Source of the DNA: DASSWG01 sp041689995
Lineage (GTDB): Bacteria; Bacteroidota; Bacteroidia; Flavobacteriales; Flavobacteriaceae
NCBI GenBank assembly: GCA_041689995.1
Contig: JBDNFD010000061.1
Span: forward strand, 1-9,226
DNA: 9,226 nt
Direction of reading: 5' to 3'
Positions within the stretch are counted from its first letter, which is position 1. Every line of letters begins with the position of its first letter. A program made the position numbers and the translations under genes. Below are positions 1 through 6,627 of this stretch, in pieces. The notes below the pieces were generated by a model. The model was given only the letters and a program-made list of their open reading frames with translations. It made no database searches and had not been told where the DNA came from.

Positions 1-142
1 CTTTTTTTGTTTAATCTGGATTAAACAAAGATAAAAGGACAAATACATTCTGATATCATATAATATGTAATGAACGACCTAAATTTTTGGGCTAAAAAAT
101 AATGCCCCGAATTTTTTGACGGAGTTTATAGACAGACACTAG
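1..142. mobile_element. Probable terminal part of an insertion sequence
   Basis: No gene of its own is readable here. The neighbouring minus-strand reading frame becomes nonsense close to position 142. On the minus strand the junction reads TGTCTGTCTATAAACTCC, followed by AT-rich DNA, which looks like an IS terminus facing right, with the element body beyond the left edge. The family cannot be fixed without the transposase. My impression is an IS256-like end, but this is weak. The boundary is inferred from where the coding frame stops making sense, because the partner inverted repeat is not in the window. Confidence 0.45.
6..29. repeat. Perfect 10-bp inverted repeat
   Basis: TTTGTTTAAT and ATTAAACAAA are exact reverse complements separated by CTGG. 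No T-run follows on either strand in the direction needed for a good intrinsic terminator, so the role is unclear. It lies inside the probable IS end and may be a subterminal structure of that element. Confidence 0.4.
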
Positions 143-844
143 TTAGAACGGCATTTCTATAATTTTGATTTTTATTCACATTATCAAATTCAGAAAAACA
201 TTTTTTATAGAAATAAATAATGGAATATATTTTGGCTTTCTTATCAGCAAACACCAATTTAACAAGAGTGTCAACTTTTGCTTCAATTGATTCTAATTTC
301 TTATGAATCTTATTTAAATAATGCTGCCTAATAATCATGGAGCCAATGGCATAAACCGCTAAAGGAGCGGCGACCAATCCATTTAGTATATATGAGCCAT
401 GTGCGACAATCCCGCCATTTTGCATAATTGCTGTTCCCTGTCCCGCACCAATCCTACTATATTACTTAAAATTGGATTACTGTTTTTAACTTTTATTTTT
501 TCCTGATCTGGATTTGATTTCATCAGTTGATGAAAGGAAAATAACTCAACTTTATTATCTAGGGGATCAACCAATTTAAAATCAATTGGAACTGGTTTAG
601 GGCTTAGAATTTCCAATACTTGTCCAACTTCTTTCTTTAAGTTATTTAATTCGCCATTTCTCTTTTCCTTAATTTCTTCAATCTCTATTAAACGTTTTTC
701 ATTTTGAACTGAAATGCCTTTTACAGATTCGATTTCCACTAGAGACTTTTTAAATAAGGCAATTGAAGTGTTTAATGAAGATTTCACTTCCTTTAAATCC
801 TCTTGCTGAGTATCTAAACCTAATATTTCTCGTAACCATTTCAT
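126..844 (-). pseudogene. Coiled-coil / single-hydrophobic-segment protein, frameshifted and 3'-truncated
   Basis: This is the third gene of the recQ-dprA cluster, starting 18 nt after the dprA-like stop. The first frame begins MKWLREILGLDTQQED and is rich in heptad-like Lys/Glu/Leu segments over about residues 15-80, consistent with a coiled coil. It runs well to ...SNIVG (codon ending at 452). A single missing base near 451-452 then moves the sense frame. Adding one base gives SNIVG-I-GAGQGTAIMQNGG and continues through a hydrophobic stretch of about 21 residues (YILNG...GSMII, composite residues about 152-172). A second charged helix (HKKLESIEAKVDTLVKL) follows. The last residues (SVCL, stop at 126) probably come from the adjacent IS, so the native C-terminus is lost. 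About 234 native residues remain. I recognise no family. The layout fits a membrane-anchored or pore-like component, but that is inference. The one-base shift could be a sequencing error. Confidence 0.6.
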
Positions 845-862
845 CTTTTGGGAGAATTCCTT

Positions 863-2164
863 TTATACGTGGATTTCTATTTGCCACTTTTTATTTAAAA
901 CATATCTAACCGGTTTTAATTTCTTAAGCAAGAATTTCTCCTCTACTCCTCGTTTCAGCCATTCATCCAATTGCTTAGAAGTTATCTCAAAATGATTTAA
1001 TATTTCATCTTTATTGATTTCTTGCGATTTGAATTTTGAAAACAATTTATGTATGAACACCTCAAATAATGATGCTTTGTCATAAGTTATCTTTCTTATT
1101 TTTCCGTCATTTTTTATGAGAGTTTCTAAAGGTTTAGGCTTCTTTAATTGACTTTCACTAATATTTTTAGTTTGATAATTAGGTTCCAAACTTTCTCCAA
1201 ACAAATCACCTTGTTTAACACTAATAGGTTCACGATATTCTTTGACTTTTAAATGTTGAGTATCAATATTTAAATCATTGGATATCCAACTTGCCCCCAA
1301 TTTCACTACTTCTTCGTTTCCCTTATTTTGTTTAGAATCAGCGTCATTTACAACCCATAATGGAGTCCACTTATTCTTAATATTTTCTTTTGCACCTTCC
1401 CATGTTCCACCTTTTGTATCTGACTTAATTATTATGGTTGCGTCCGAAACACTATAGATAAATTTATTTCTACCCATCGCATTTCCAACATTAAACCCTG
1501 CTTCGGGATTATAAGGGGAAACCAAAACAAGTTTATTATTGACAATACTGTCTCTATAAATTTTAGAAGAAGATTTTTTTAGTAAACTATCTGCCATAAT
1601 ACCCATAGCATATCCGTTTAGGGATAACGTTCCAATCATGGAATGTTCATCGACACCTCTTGCACCTCCTGAAACAACGCCATATTCTTGCTCGACAATT
1701 TGTTTCACTAAGAATTTGGTTGCATCTATATCTTGAATAGAAATGTTTCTTGAACCTACAATGCCAATGTAATTTTTGTTTAACAACCTCTTGTCCCCAA
1801 TCCCAAAAAGTATTGGAGGCACTCGATCTTTCAGTTTATTTTTTAAGTTTTCAGGGTAACTCGCATCGCTTCTGTTTATTATCCAAATACCTGCTTTAGA
1901 CCATTTTTCCAATTTAATTGCTAATGCCACTTTTCTATCTAACAACCCTTTCAGTCTGTTTTTATCAATGGTTTTGTCTATCCTTTTTTCAAAGACGAGA
2001 TTTAGATCATTAGTTAAAAGATCCTCAGGTTTCAAACGACTTTCTTGTAACCATCTTACTATTCTATTCCATTCTAGGAGTGACAACGGCTTATTTTCTT
2101 TATCTAAATCCTTAGAAAAATAGGATGTTAAGAGTAATATGGCTTTAGTTGTATCTGAAATCAT
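863..2164 (-). CDS. DprA-like Rossmann-fold (SLOG superfamily) protein
   Basis: The protein has 433 residues. The helical N-terminal region (about 1-125) includes SYPENLKNKLKDRVPPILF, the usual lead-in to a DprA domain. The Rossmann core follows: GIVGSRN at 134-140 (DprA: vGtR/vGsR), SGGARGVDEHS at 165-175 (DprA: SGlArGID..AH), GRNKFIYSVSDATIII at about 231-246, and KGGTWEGA at 251-258 (DprA: SGsl.TA). Residues about 300-360 look like a linker. The tail (about 365-425, ITSKQLDEWLKRGVEEKFLLKKL) resembles a winged helix, as in the DprA C-terminal domain. DprA normally loads RecA onto incoming single-stranded DNA. The G-to-W change in KGGTWEGA and the replacement of LARGID by GARGVD mark a divergent copy, unlikely to be the housekeeping gene. 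The start codon is one base after the recQ-like stop (TAA-A-ATG), so translation is probably coupled. A role in sensing nucleotides or single-stranded DNA within a defence module is inferred from context. Confidence 0.85.
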   Translation of the reverse strand: MISDTTKAILLLTSYFSKDLDKENKPLSLLEWNRIVRWLQESRLKPEDLLTNDLNLVFEKRIDKTIDKNRLKGLLDRKVALAIKLEKWSKAGIWIINRSDASYPENLKNKLKDRVPPILFGIGDKRLLNKNYIGIVGSRNISIQDIDATKFLVKQIVEQEYGVVSGGARGVDEHSMIGTLSLNGYAMGIMADSLLKKSSSKIYRDSIVNNKLVLVSPYNPEAGFNVGNAMGRNKFIYSVSDATIIIKSDTKGGTWEGAKENIKNKWTPLWVVNDADSKQNKGNEEVVKLGASWISNDLNIDTQHLKVKEYREPISVKQGDLFGESLEPNYQTKNISESQLKKPKPLETLIKNDGKIRKITYDKASLFEVFIHKLFSKFKSQEINKDEILNHFEITSKQLDEWLKRGVEEKFLLKKLKPVRYVLNKKWQIEIHV

Positions 2165-2165
2165 T

Positions 2166-4262
2166 TTATTCGCTTACTGAGGTTGATGTTAAGGCCACAG
2201 GAAATACTAATCCTGAACCGGACTTTTTTAATAAGGTAGCTGCTATTGTGAATGTCCATCTAGAATCTACAGCGTCATCTAACAAAAATACTGGTTTATT
2301 ATCGACATTTCCATTTATCTGAAAAACACCATCTAAATTATGACATTGATGAAAACTATTTTCTTGTTCTTTTTGAGGTTGTGAATCTTTTACTTTTACA
2401 ATAATAGGCAAGAAAGGTATCCCTAATTTTTCAGCCAATCGTTTTGCGAAATCGGGCACCAATTCTGGATGCCTTAAAGATGGAATGCAAGTTAACCATT
2501 CTGGAAACGGATCTGGTTGCCATCTATCTACAATCATCTCATACATGGCATTCACCAACTCATCTCTAAAATGCCCAGCATGTTTATCATCTGCTACCAT
2601 ATTTCCCCAACCAGCATCTCCCCATCTTGATAGCACTTTTCCTGTTTCAGCCTGCAAATCTGCTCTTAAATTACCGTGCCAATCATATTCTGGTAATGCA
2701 TTTTTAGCTATTTGTTTTCTATGCAATATATCAAATTCAGAATGTTTTAGATATATGGATGCTTCCAAAATATTATCATGGGAAGCAGTGCCCGGCAGTA
2801 TTGATTTATTCAAGCAATTTGCGCATTTACCACAAGCTACAATATTTGGGTCATCTAATTCTCTCTGCAAAAAAGTCATTAAACAATCTTTTGTTCCAAT
2901 ATAATCCTGAACGGTATTCCATTCTTCAATTCTCTGATTGGTTAAACGTTCAATTTTTTCAGTATCCATAGTAAATGAAACAGCAGATCTTTTCCATTTT
3001 GTTCCATCTTTTATAATTGGCGATGGTTCTTCTACACTCAAGTATTTTAATGTTCTCTCTATTACGCCTTTTTTGACATTTAAAATTTTCTCTAGTTCAT
3101 AGGTAGACAATCCATCATGCTCTACAATCGCTTCAAGTATGCTATCAACAATTTCTTCAGGTGGAAATGCAGATTCTCTAAAATATTCGTGTACATCAGC
3201 ATCTTCTTGACCTGATAATAAAATTCCATAAGCACTATTAATAGCGCGTCCTGCACGACCAACTTGTTGGTAATAGCTAATAATGGAGTCAGGTGCTTGG
3301 AAATGAATTACAAAATTTAGATCGGGTTTATCATATCCCATACCTAATGCTGTGGAAGCCACTAATGCTTTTAGTTCGTTATTATAAAGTGAATCTTCTA
3401 AAAAATTTCTATAAGCCGTAGTATCTTCAAAATTTTCATCCTCAATCCCTGAATAATAAGCCGCAGCATCTATTCCGCAGTCATTAAGCCATTCCGTTAC
3501 AATACGCACATCGCGCTTCGTTAAGGCATAAATAATACCACTACCTTCCATTGTTGGAACATTCTCTTTCAACCAAGCTAATCGAGACGCTTGATCCTTT
3601 AAAACAATATTTTGAAGTTTTAAACTGACTCTGATTAATGCTCCTCTTATTACGTTAATACCACCAAGTTGCTCTTTAATATCATCAATTACTCTATCAT
3701 TAGCAGTTGCAGTTGTACCCAAGACAGGCATCCCTTTTGGCATCACTTTTAAAATTCCTACTATTCGTCTATAGTCCGGTCTAAAGTCATGACCCCAATC
3801 TGAAATACAGTGGGCTTCATCTACCACAAACAAACCGATTCTATCTGCAATAGGAAACAGGATTTCATCAATGAACTGATCATTGGCCAAGCGTTCTGGT
3901 GAAATCAACAAGACATCAACTTCATTTCTCAAAACTTGATTTTGAATAACTTTCCAATCCTCAAAATTGGTAGAATTAATGGAAACTGCTTTTATGTCCA
4001 AACGTTCTGCAGCTTCAATTTGGTTACGCATTAAGGCCAATAACGGTGAGATTATTATTGTTGGGCCTTTTCCTTGGTCTCTAAGTATTTTACCGCTTAT
4101 AAAATACACCGAGCTTTTACCCCAACCTGTTCGTTGAATTACCAAGAGTTTTTCCCTATAAACCGTCAGCTTTTCAATCGCTTCCCATTGTCCTAGCCTA
4201 AATTCCGCACTTGGATTATCCAGAGATTTACGTAACAACGCAATTGCACCTTGTTTATCCAT
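2166..4262 (-). CDS. recQ: RecQ-family DNA helicase with C-terminal phosphoribosyltransferase-like domain
   Basis: The protein has 698 residues and is an ATP-driven 3'-5' DNA helicase by family. Visible motifs are Walker A TGWGKS at 45-50 (RecQ usually has TGGGKS), DEAH at 148-151, the RecQ aromatic-rich loop GHDFRPDYR at 157-165, TTATA at 183-187 and QQVGRAGR at 332-339. The RecQ zinc site is kept: C460, then C477, C480 and C483 in CGKCANC. A winged-helix-like part follows the helicase core (about 365-430). There is no HRDC domain. Instead residues about 520-690 form an extra domain with DWHGNLRADL, WLTCIPSLRHP and KPVFLLDDAVDSRWTFT (656-672), which resembles the PRPP-binding region of ComF-type phosphoribosyltransferases. 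I recall a similar DD.VDSRWT tail on long RecQ proteins of actinobacteria. The gene begins 29 nt after the hsdS remnant stop and couples to the DprA-like gene. It looks intact. A defence-type role is inferred. Confidence 0.9.
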   Translation of the reverse strand: MDKQGAIALLRKSLDNPSAEFRLGQWEAIEKLTVYREKLLVIQRTGWGKSSVYFISGKILRDQGKGPTIIISPLLALMRNQIEAAERLDIKAVSINSTNFEDWKVIQNQVLRNEVDVLLISPERLANDQFIDEILFPIADRIGLFVVDEAHCISDWGHDFRPDYRRIVGILKVMPKGMPVLGTTATANDRVIDDIKEQLGGINVIRGALIRVSLKLQNIVLKDQASRLAWLKENVPTMEGSGIIYALTKRDVRIVTEWLNDCGIDAAAYYSGIEDENFEDTTAYRNFLEDSLYNNELKALVASTALGMGYDKPDLNFVIHFQAPDSIISYYQQVGRAGRAINSAYGILLSGQEDADVHEYFRESAFPPEEIVDSILEAIVEHDGLSTYELEKILNVKKGVIERTLKYLSVEEPSPIIKDGTKWKRSAVSFTMDTEKIERLTNQRIEEWNTVQDYIGTKDCLMTFLQRELDDPNIVACGKCANCLNKSILPGTASHDNILEASIYLKHSEFDILHRKQIAKNALPEYDWHGNLRADLQAETGKVLSRWGDAGWGNMVADDKHAGHFRDELVNAMYEMIVDRWQPDPFPEWLTCIPSLRHPELVPDFAKRLAEKLGIPFLPIIVKVKDSQPQKEQENSFHQCHNLDGVFQINGNVDNKPVFLLDDAVDSRWTFTIAATLLKKSGSGLVFPVALTSTSVSE

Positions 4263-4280
4263 ATTGAAACTTGTTTCAAT
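4263..4280. promoter_or_regulatory. Perfect 18-bp palindrome abutting the recQ start codon
   Basis: ATTGAAAC and GTTTCAAT are exact reverse complements separated by TT. The block touches the ATG at 4262 and lies between the hsdS stop and recQ. It could be an operator for a dimeric regulator, or an mRNA hairpin covering the initiation region. No regulator gene is visible nearby. The role is inferred from symmetry and position only. Confidence 0.4.
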
Positions 4281-4291
4281 GTTCTATTTCG

Positions 4292-4550
4292 CTACTCAAA
4301 AACCTTCAGCAAACAACTCTGCATCAACTGCCAAGTTTGTTCTTGGCTTTGTTGTACTTCTTGGCTAAAGCATCACATAAAACCATTATAGCATTAACTT
4401 TTTGAACGATGGTATTTCGTTCATTCAAGGCTGGAAGAGGAAATTTCAATTCATAAAAAACTCCCAAGTTTATATCTTATAGAACAGTGGATGGAGCATA
4501 TTTTTCTAAGTGAGATTTCATGACAGTAACGAAATACGCTACATAATTAG
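4292..4550 (-). pseudogene. hsdS: Type I restriction specificity subunit HsdS, C-terminal remnant
   Basis: On the minus strand, from the IS boundary, one frame reads PNYVAYFVTVMKSHLEKYA then STVL-stop-DINLGVFYELKFPLPALNE, continuing RNTIVQKVNAIMVLCDAL. KFPLPALNE..TIVQKVN..M.LCDAL is the hallmark helical spacer at the end of HsdS (family form: FPLPPLAEQ..IV.KVDELM.LCDQL). Near 4362-4368 the sense moves to another frame, giving SQEVQQSQEQTWQLMQSC and then LLKVFE with a TAG at 4292-4294. This matches the usual HsdS ending (QLMQ..L.EVFE). The gene is therefore dead: it has an in-frame TAA, possibly a former CAA, a one-base frameshift, and no target-recognition domains because the IS removed everything before it. 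HsdS directs DNA target choice for the HsdR-HsdM complex. It fills a stretch that otherwise looks empty and places recQ directly behind a type I locus. Confidence 0.8.
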
Positions 4551-4570
4551 GGTCTGCTGATTTTCGTAAA
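4551..4570 (+). repeat. IS left inverted repeat
   Basis: The sequence GGTCTGCTGATTTTCGTAAA pairs with the reverse complement of 6281-6300. The two ends share 8 of their first 10 bases and TTTTC after that, and differ by an indel. It ends 2 bp before the transposase stop region. Confidence 0.75.
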
Positions 4571-4572
4571 CT

Positions 4573-6213
4573 TCAAAGTTCTAAAAATCGGGGTTTGGGA
4601 CCAACCATATTGATTTTTGTTGCCCATATTAATTCCCAGTGCTTAAATAAGTCCATAGCGGCCATATTTAACCACATGACGGTCTGTTGTGGGTAATCCA
4701 AAAGCCAAAAAAAGTGCTTTTCAGCCACTTTTCCCAGCGTTATCAAGTTCATCATAAAAAAGATCGCGGCTATCCAACTTTCCGATGTGTCTTGTCGCCT
4801 GGCCCTGATACAGTTAAGGTTGTACCCGTTTTTCCCTTGTCCAAATTTGCCTTCTATCAGGTTGCGCTGATTGCGCTCTTTTCTTTGCTTTCTTTTTTGG
4901 TATGGCGATAATTCTACCTTGGGTGGTCTTCCTAGTGGTTTGCCCACTATCCTTATTCCTTTTTCTTTCATGTACTTTCTGTTTGCGCGCGTCATATAAA
5001 TCCCGTCCGCCAATAACAGTTCTGGGTATCTGCCGTAGGTTTTCAGAAATTCCCCTACCTGCATCTCAAGCTCTAAGCTTTCATTGTGGGCGTCCCAGCT
5101 TATTGAGTTTATTTTGGACATGCCATTGCATTCGCTGGCGTTGATCTTTGCGCCAAACTCGACTTTGGCCTTGCTTTTCCCCCTTACCATGGGGCGTACA
5201 TACGGCTGATATACACTTACTATTCTGTTCGGATGGCTGTGTTCCCTGTTTTCGTACATGGTTTTTTGTTGCTCGTGAATATTGCGTACCACCCAATAGA
5301 TCCGTTGGTCGCGATTGGTCAATGGCCATGGTGTGGATTGTGCGCCAAGAAGATCAAGCAGGCTTTCTATATGCTTGATATCCCGCTCAACGTAGCGTAT
5401 CTGCTTACCTACGGCTTTGCGGATGTTTTTGCGGCTCTTGCTCTTTTTCTTGGAAATATTCAAATAATCCATGCGTGCATTTCTGCGGTATGTTCTGGGT
5501 TTGGCACCTGGGCAAAGGTTTTGTTCGACCGCCATTTTGTAGAGCAGGTCAAGGGTGCGTTCACATTCTTCGCGGCCGGTGTTCAGCAGTCCAATGTCCG
5601 TTGGGTAGGCTATCTGTTGGTCGCACACTGTGGCATCCAGTTTCAGCGTGCCTTTATTGGGCAGTGGTTTTCCACTTGGTGGATCATTTGGGCCATCATC
5701 ACTTTGGCCGTCATCATCACTTTTTGTGGCCTGCTTTACCATGATGCGTTTTCGCCCGTTTACAAATTCTTCTGATTTGGCAATGACCACGTCGTTAAAA
5801 GCATCAAAAGCATCAGCACCCATTCGTTTCCTTATATCCACAAAAAGCGATGCGTCAAACGGATATTCAATCCGAAAGGCCTTGTAGCCGCAAAAGTATT
5901 GAATATAAATATTTTCAGAAATCGTGCTGACCGTCTCGCGGTCGCTGAGCTTTAGCTTGTGCTTGATTATCAATGCGGCAATAACAAGCCGTATATCAAC
6001 ACTTTGCCTTCCGCTGTTGTTGTCAAGGTTGCGGGCATAGATTGCCGCTAGCTCATCCCACGGAATAATATTGGCCATTTTCACCCAGCGGTTTGTTGGG
6101 TCAAGATCGCGCTCAAAGGGATGTTCAAGACCGGCTAATGTCAATTGGGACGCGGGTGTGTATTTTATCATATTTGCAAGGGTTTCTGATACAATATCCA
6201 AAAACTTATGCAC
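4573..6213 (-). CDS. DDE transposase of IS5/IS1182 type
   Basis: The protein has 546 residues and catalyses transposition of the IS that carries it. The N-terminal part (about 25-145) is the DUF772-like region: HPFERDLDPTNRWVKMA, LVIAALIIKHKLKLSDRETV and FDASLFVDIRKRMG. The catalytic triad can be placed as D193 in LKLDATVCD, D403 in LLLADGIY and E454 in RNLIEGKFGQGKNGY. A long charged insertion (about 235-320) lies between the first D and the core, with lysine/arginine-rich patches suited to DNA binding. The final part (about 475-500) is hydrophobic, as usual in this group. The frame is uninterrupted and both inverted repeats are present, so the element may still be mobile. It is more GC-rich than the AT-rich defence genes around it. 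The exact subgroup (IS5, IS1182 or ISL2-like) is uncertain. Confidence 0.88.
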   Translation of the reverse strand: MHKFLDIVSETLANMIKYTPASQLTLAGLEHPFERDLDPTNRWVKMANIIPWDELAAIYARNLDNNSGRQSVDIRLVIAALIIKHKLKLSDRETVSTISENIYIQYFCGYKAFRIEYPFDASLFVDIRKRMGADAFDAFNDVVIAKSEEFVNGRKRIMVKQATKSDDDGQSDDGPNDPPSGKPLPNKGTLKLDATVCDQQIAYPTDIGLLNTGREECERTLDLLYKMAVEQNLCPGAKPRTYRRNARMDYLNISKKKSKSRKNIRKAVGKQIRYVERDIKHIESLLDLLGAQSTPWPLTNRDQRIYWVVRNIHEQQKTMYENREHSHPNRIVSVYQPYVRPMVRGKSKAKVEFGAKINASECNGMSKINSISWDAHNESLELEMQVGEFLKTYGRYPELLLADGIYMTRANRKYMKEKGIRIVGKPLGRPPKVELSPYQKRKQRKERNQRNLIEGKFGQGKNGYNLNCIRARRQDTSESWIAAIFFMMNLITLGKVAEKHFFWLLDYPQQTVMWLNMAAMDLFKHWELIWATKINMVGPKPRFLEL

Positions 6214-6277
6214 TTGAGCTAATTTAAAAGGTAATAATTATTAACATACCCAGCTCATTATCAACATTCACTGTCTG

Positions 6278-6300
6278 TTTTTACAGAAAATCAGCAAGCC
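6278..6300 (-). repeat. IS right inverted repeat
   Basis: Read inward on the minus strand it begins GGCTTGCTGATTTTCTGTAA, matching the left end. It also supplies the last codons and TGA stop of the truncated hsdR frame. Confidence 0.75.
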
Positions 6301-6497
6301 CGAAGTAGTATCGTTTTGATTTCAACATCTGTAATTCCTTCTTTGCTATAGCATGCTTTTAGATAGGCTTGCAAATCTGCCTCAATGAGAACCTCATCCA
6401 CCGTTCTATTAATTGTATTGCCTAAAGAATGTGGATAACCCTCAATGCCCAACAGTTCTATAAACGTTTCCTCTAATTTGGCTTCGGTGAATTTCAT
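6301..6497 (-). pseudogene. hsdR: Type I restriction endonuclease HsdR, N-terminal fragment
   Basis: The fragment starts MKFTEAKLEETFIELLGIEG and continues with YPHSLGNTI, EVLIEADLQAYL and EGITDVEIKTILLR. This is the characteristic opening of Bacteroidota HsdR subunits (family form: LE.af.elL...GY....G..i.r..eevLi..dL..fL...y...git..Ei..ii). HsdR is normally about 900-1100 residues, with a PD-(D/E)XK nuclease followed by an SF2 translocase. Only about 65 codons survive before the IS inverted repeat, which adds the last residues (AC) and the TGA at 6291-6293. The start codon overlaps the stop of the rhuM remnant as ATGA. Neither the nuclease nor the motor domain remains, so the product is not functional. 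Confidence 0.8.
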
Positions 6498-6623
6498 TTT
6501 TTATAGATCATTAATTCTTGCATATAATTTTTACCATCTTGTGCAGTTGTTTCTAATATCAGAAATAACTGAATCTTCAATTAACTCGTCACTTTCAAAA
6601 ATACTATTTAATAAAATCTCCAT
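6494..6623 (-). pseudogene. rhuM: RhuM-family protein fragment
   Basis: The minus strand from an ATG at 6621-6623 reads MEILLNSIFESDELIEDSVI then SDIR. After a one-base change of frame it reads TTAQDGKNY, then MQELMIYKK and a TGA overlapping the hsdR start. RhuM-type proteins contain a stretch of the form H(I/L)..IF...EL.E.SV......TTA.DGK.Y..k.YNLD, so the match covers about 35 residues of the middle of that family. The front half, with the DNA-binding-like domain, and the rest after DGKNY are missing. rhuM genes are common passengers between type I restriction genes. The fragment begins 4 nt after the RAYT stop, so RAYT or REP activity may have removed the upstream half. It is too short and shifted to be functional. 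Confidence 0.6.
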
Positions 6624-6627
6624 TTAT

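Larger units (their letters stand above)
4551..6300 (-). mobile_element. Complete IS5/IS1182-type insertion sequence, about 1.75 kb
   Basis: The element contains one long minus-strand DDE transposase gene and is bounded by imperfect inverted repeats. From the left, the end reads GGTCTGCTGATTTTCGTAAA. From the right, read inward on the minus strand, it reads GGCTTGCTGATTTTCTGTAA. It interrupts a type I restriction locus, with the hsdR start to the right and the hsdS end to the left. The flanks (ATTAG on the left, CGAAG on the right) show no duplicated target. The exact ends could move by one or two bases, since a G also precedes both GG starts. Confidence 0.8.

Noticed and set aside
126..425. 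A separate 99-residue membrane gene
   Set aside because: Sense-like coding (GAGQGTAI) continues upstream of its ATG in the same frame and joins the preceding frame after a one-base repair. It is better read as the second half of a frameshifted gene.
2485..2971. Plus-strand open frames opposite recQ
   Set aside because: They are antisense to conserved RecQ zinc-site and PRTase-linker coding sequence, with no sign of being genes.
4263..4280. ATTGAAAC / GTTTCAAT, a motif also found at the ends of many CRISPR repeats
   Set aside because: Only one copy is present and there are no spacers. The palindrome alone does not support a CRISPR.
4687..5887. Plus-strand open frames within the IS
   Set aside because: They lie opposite the well-supported transposase gene and have no family-like motifs.
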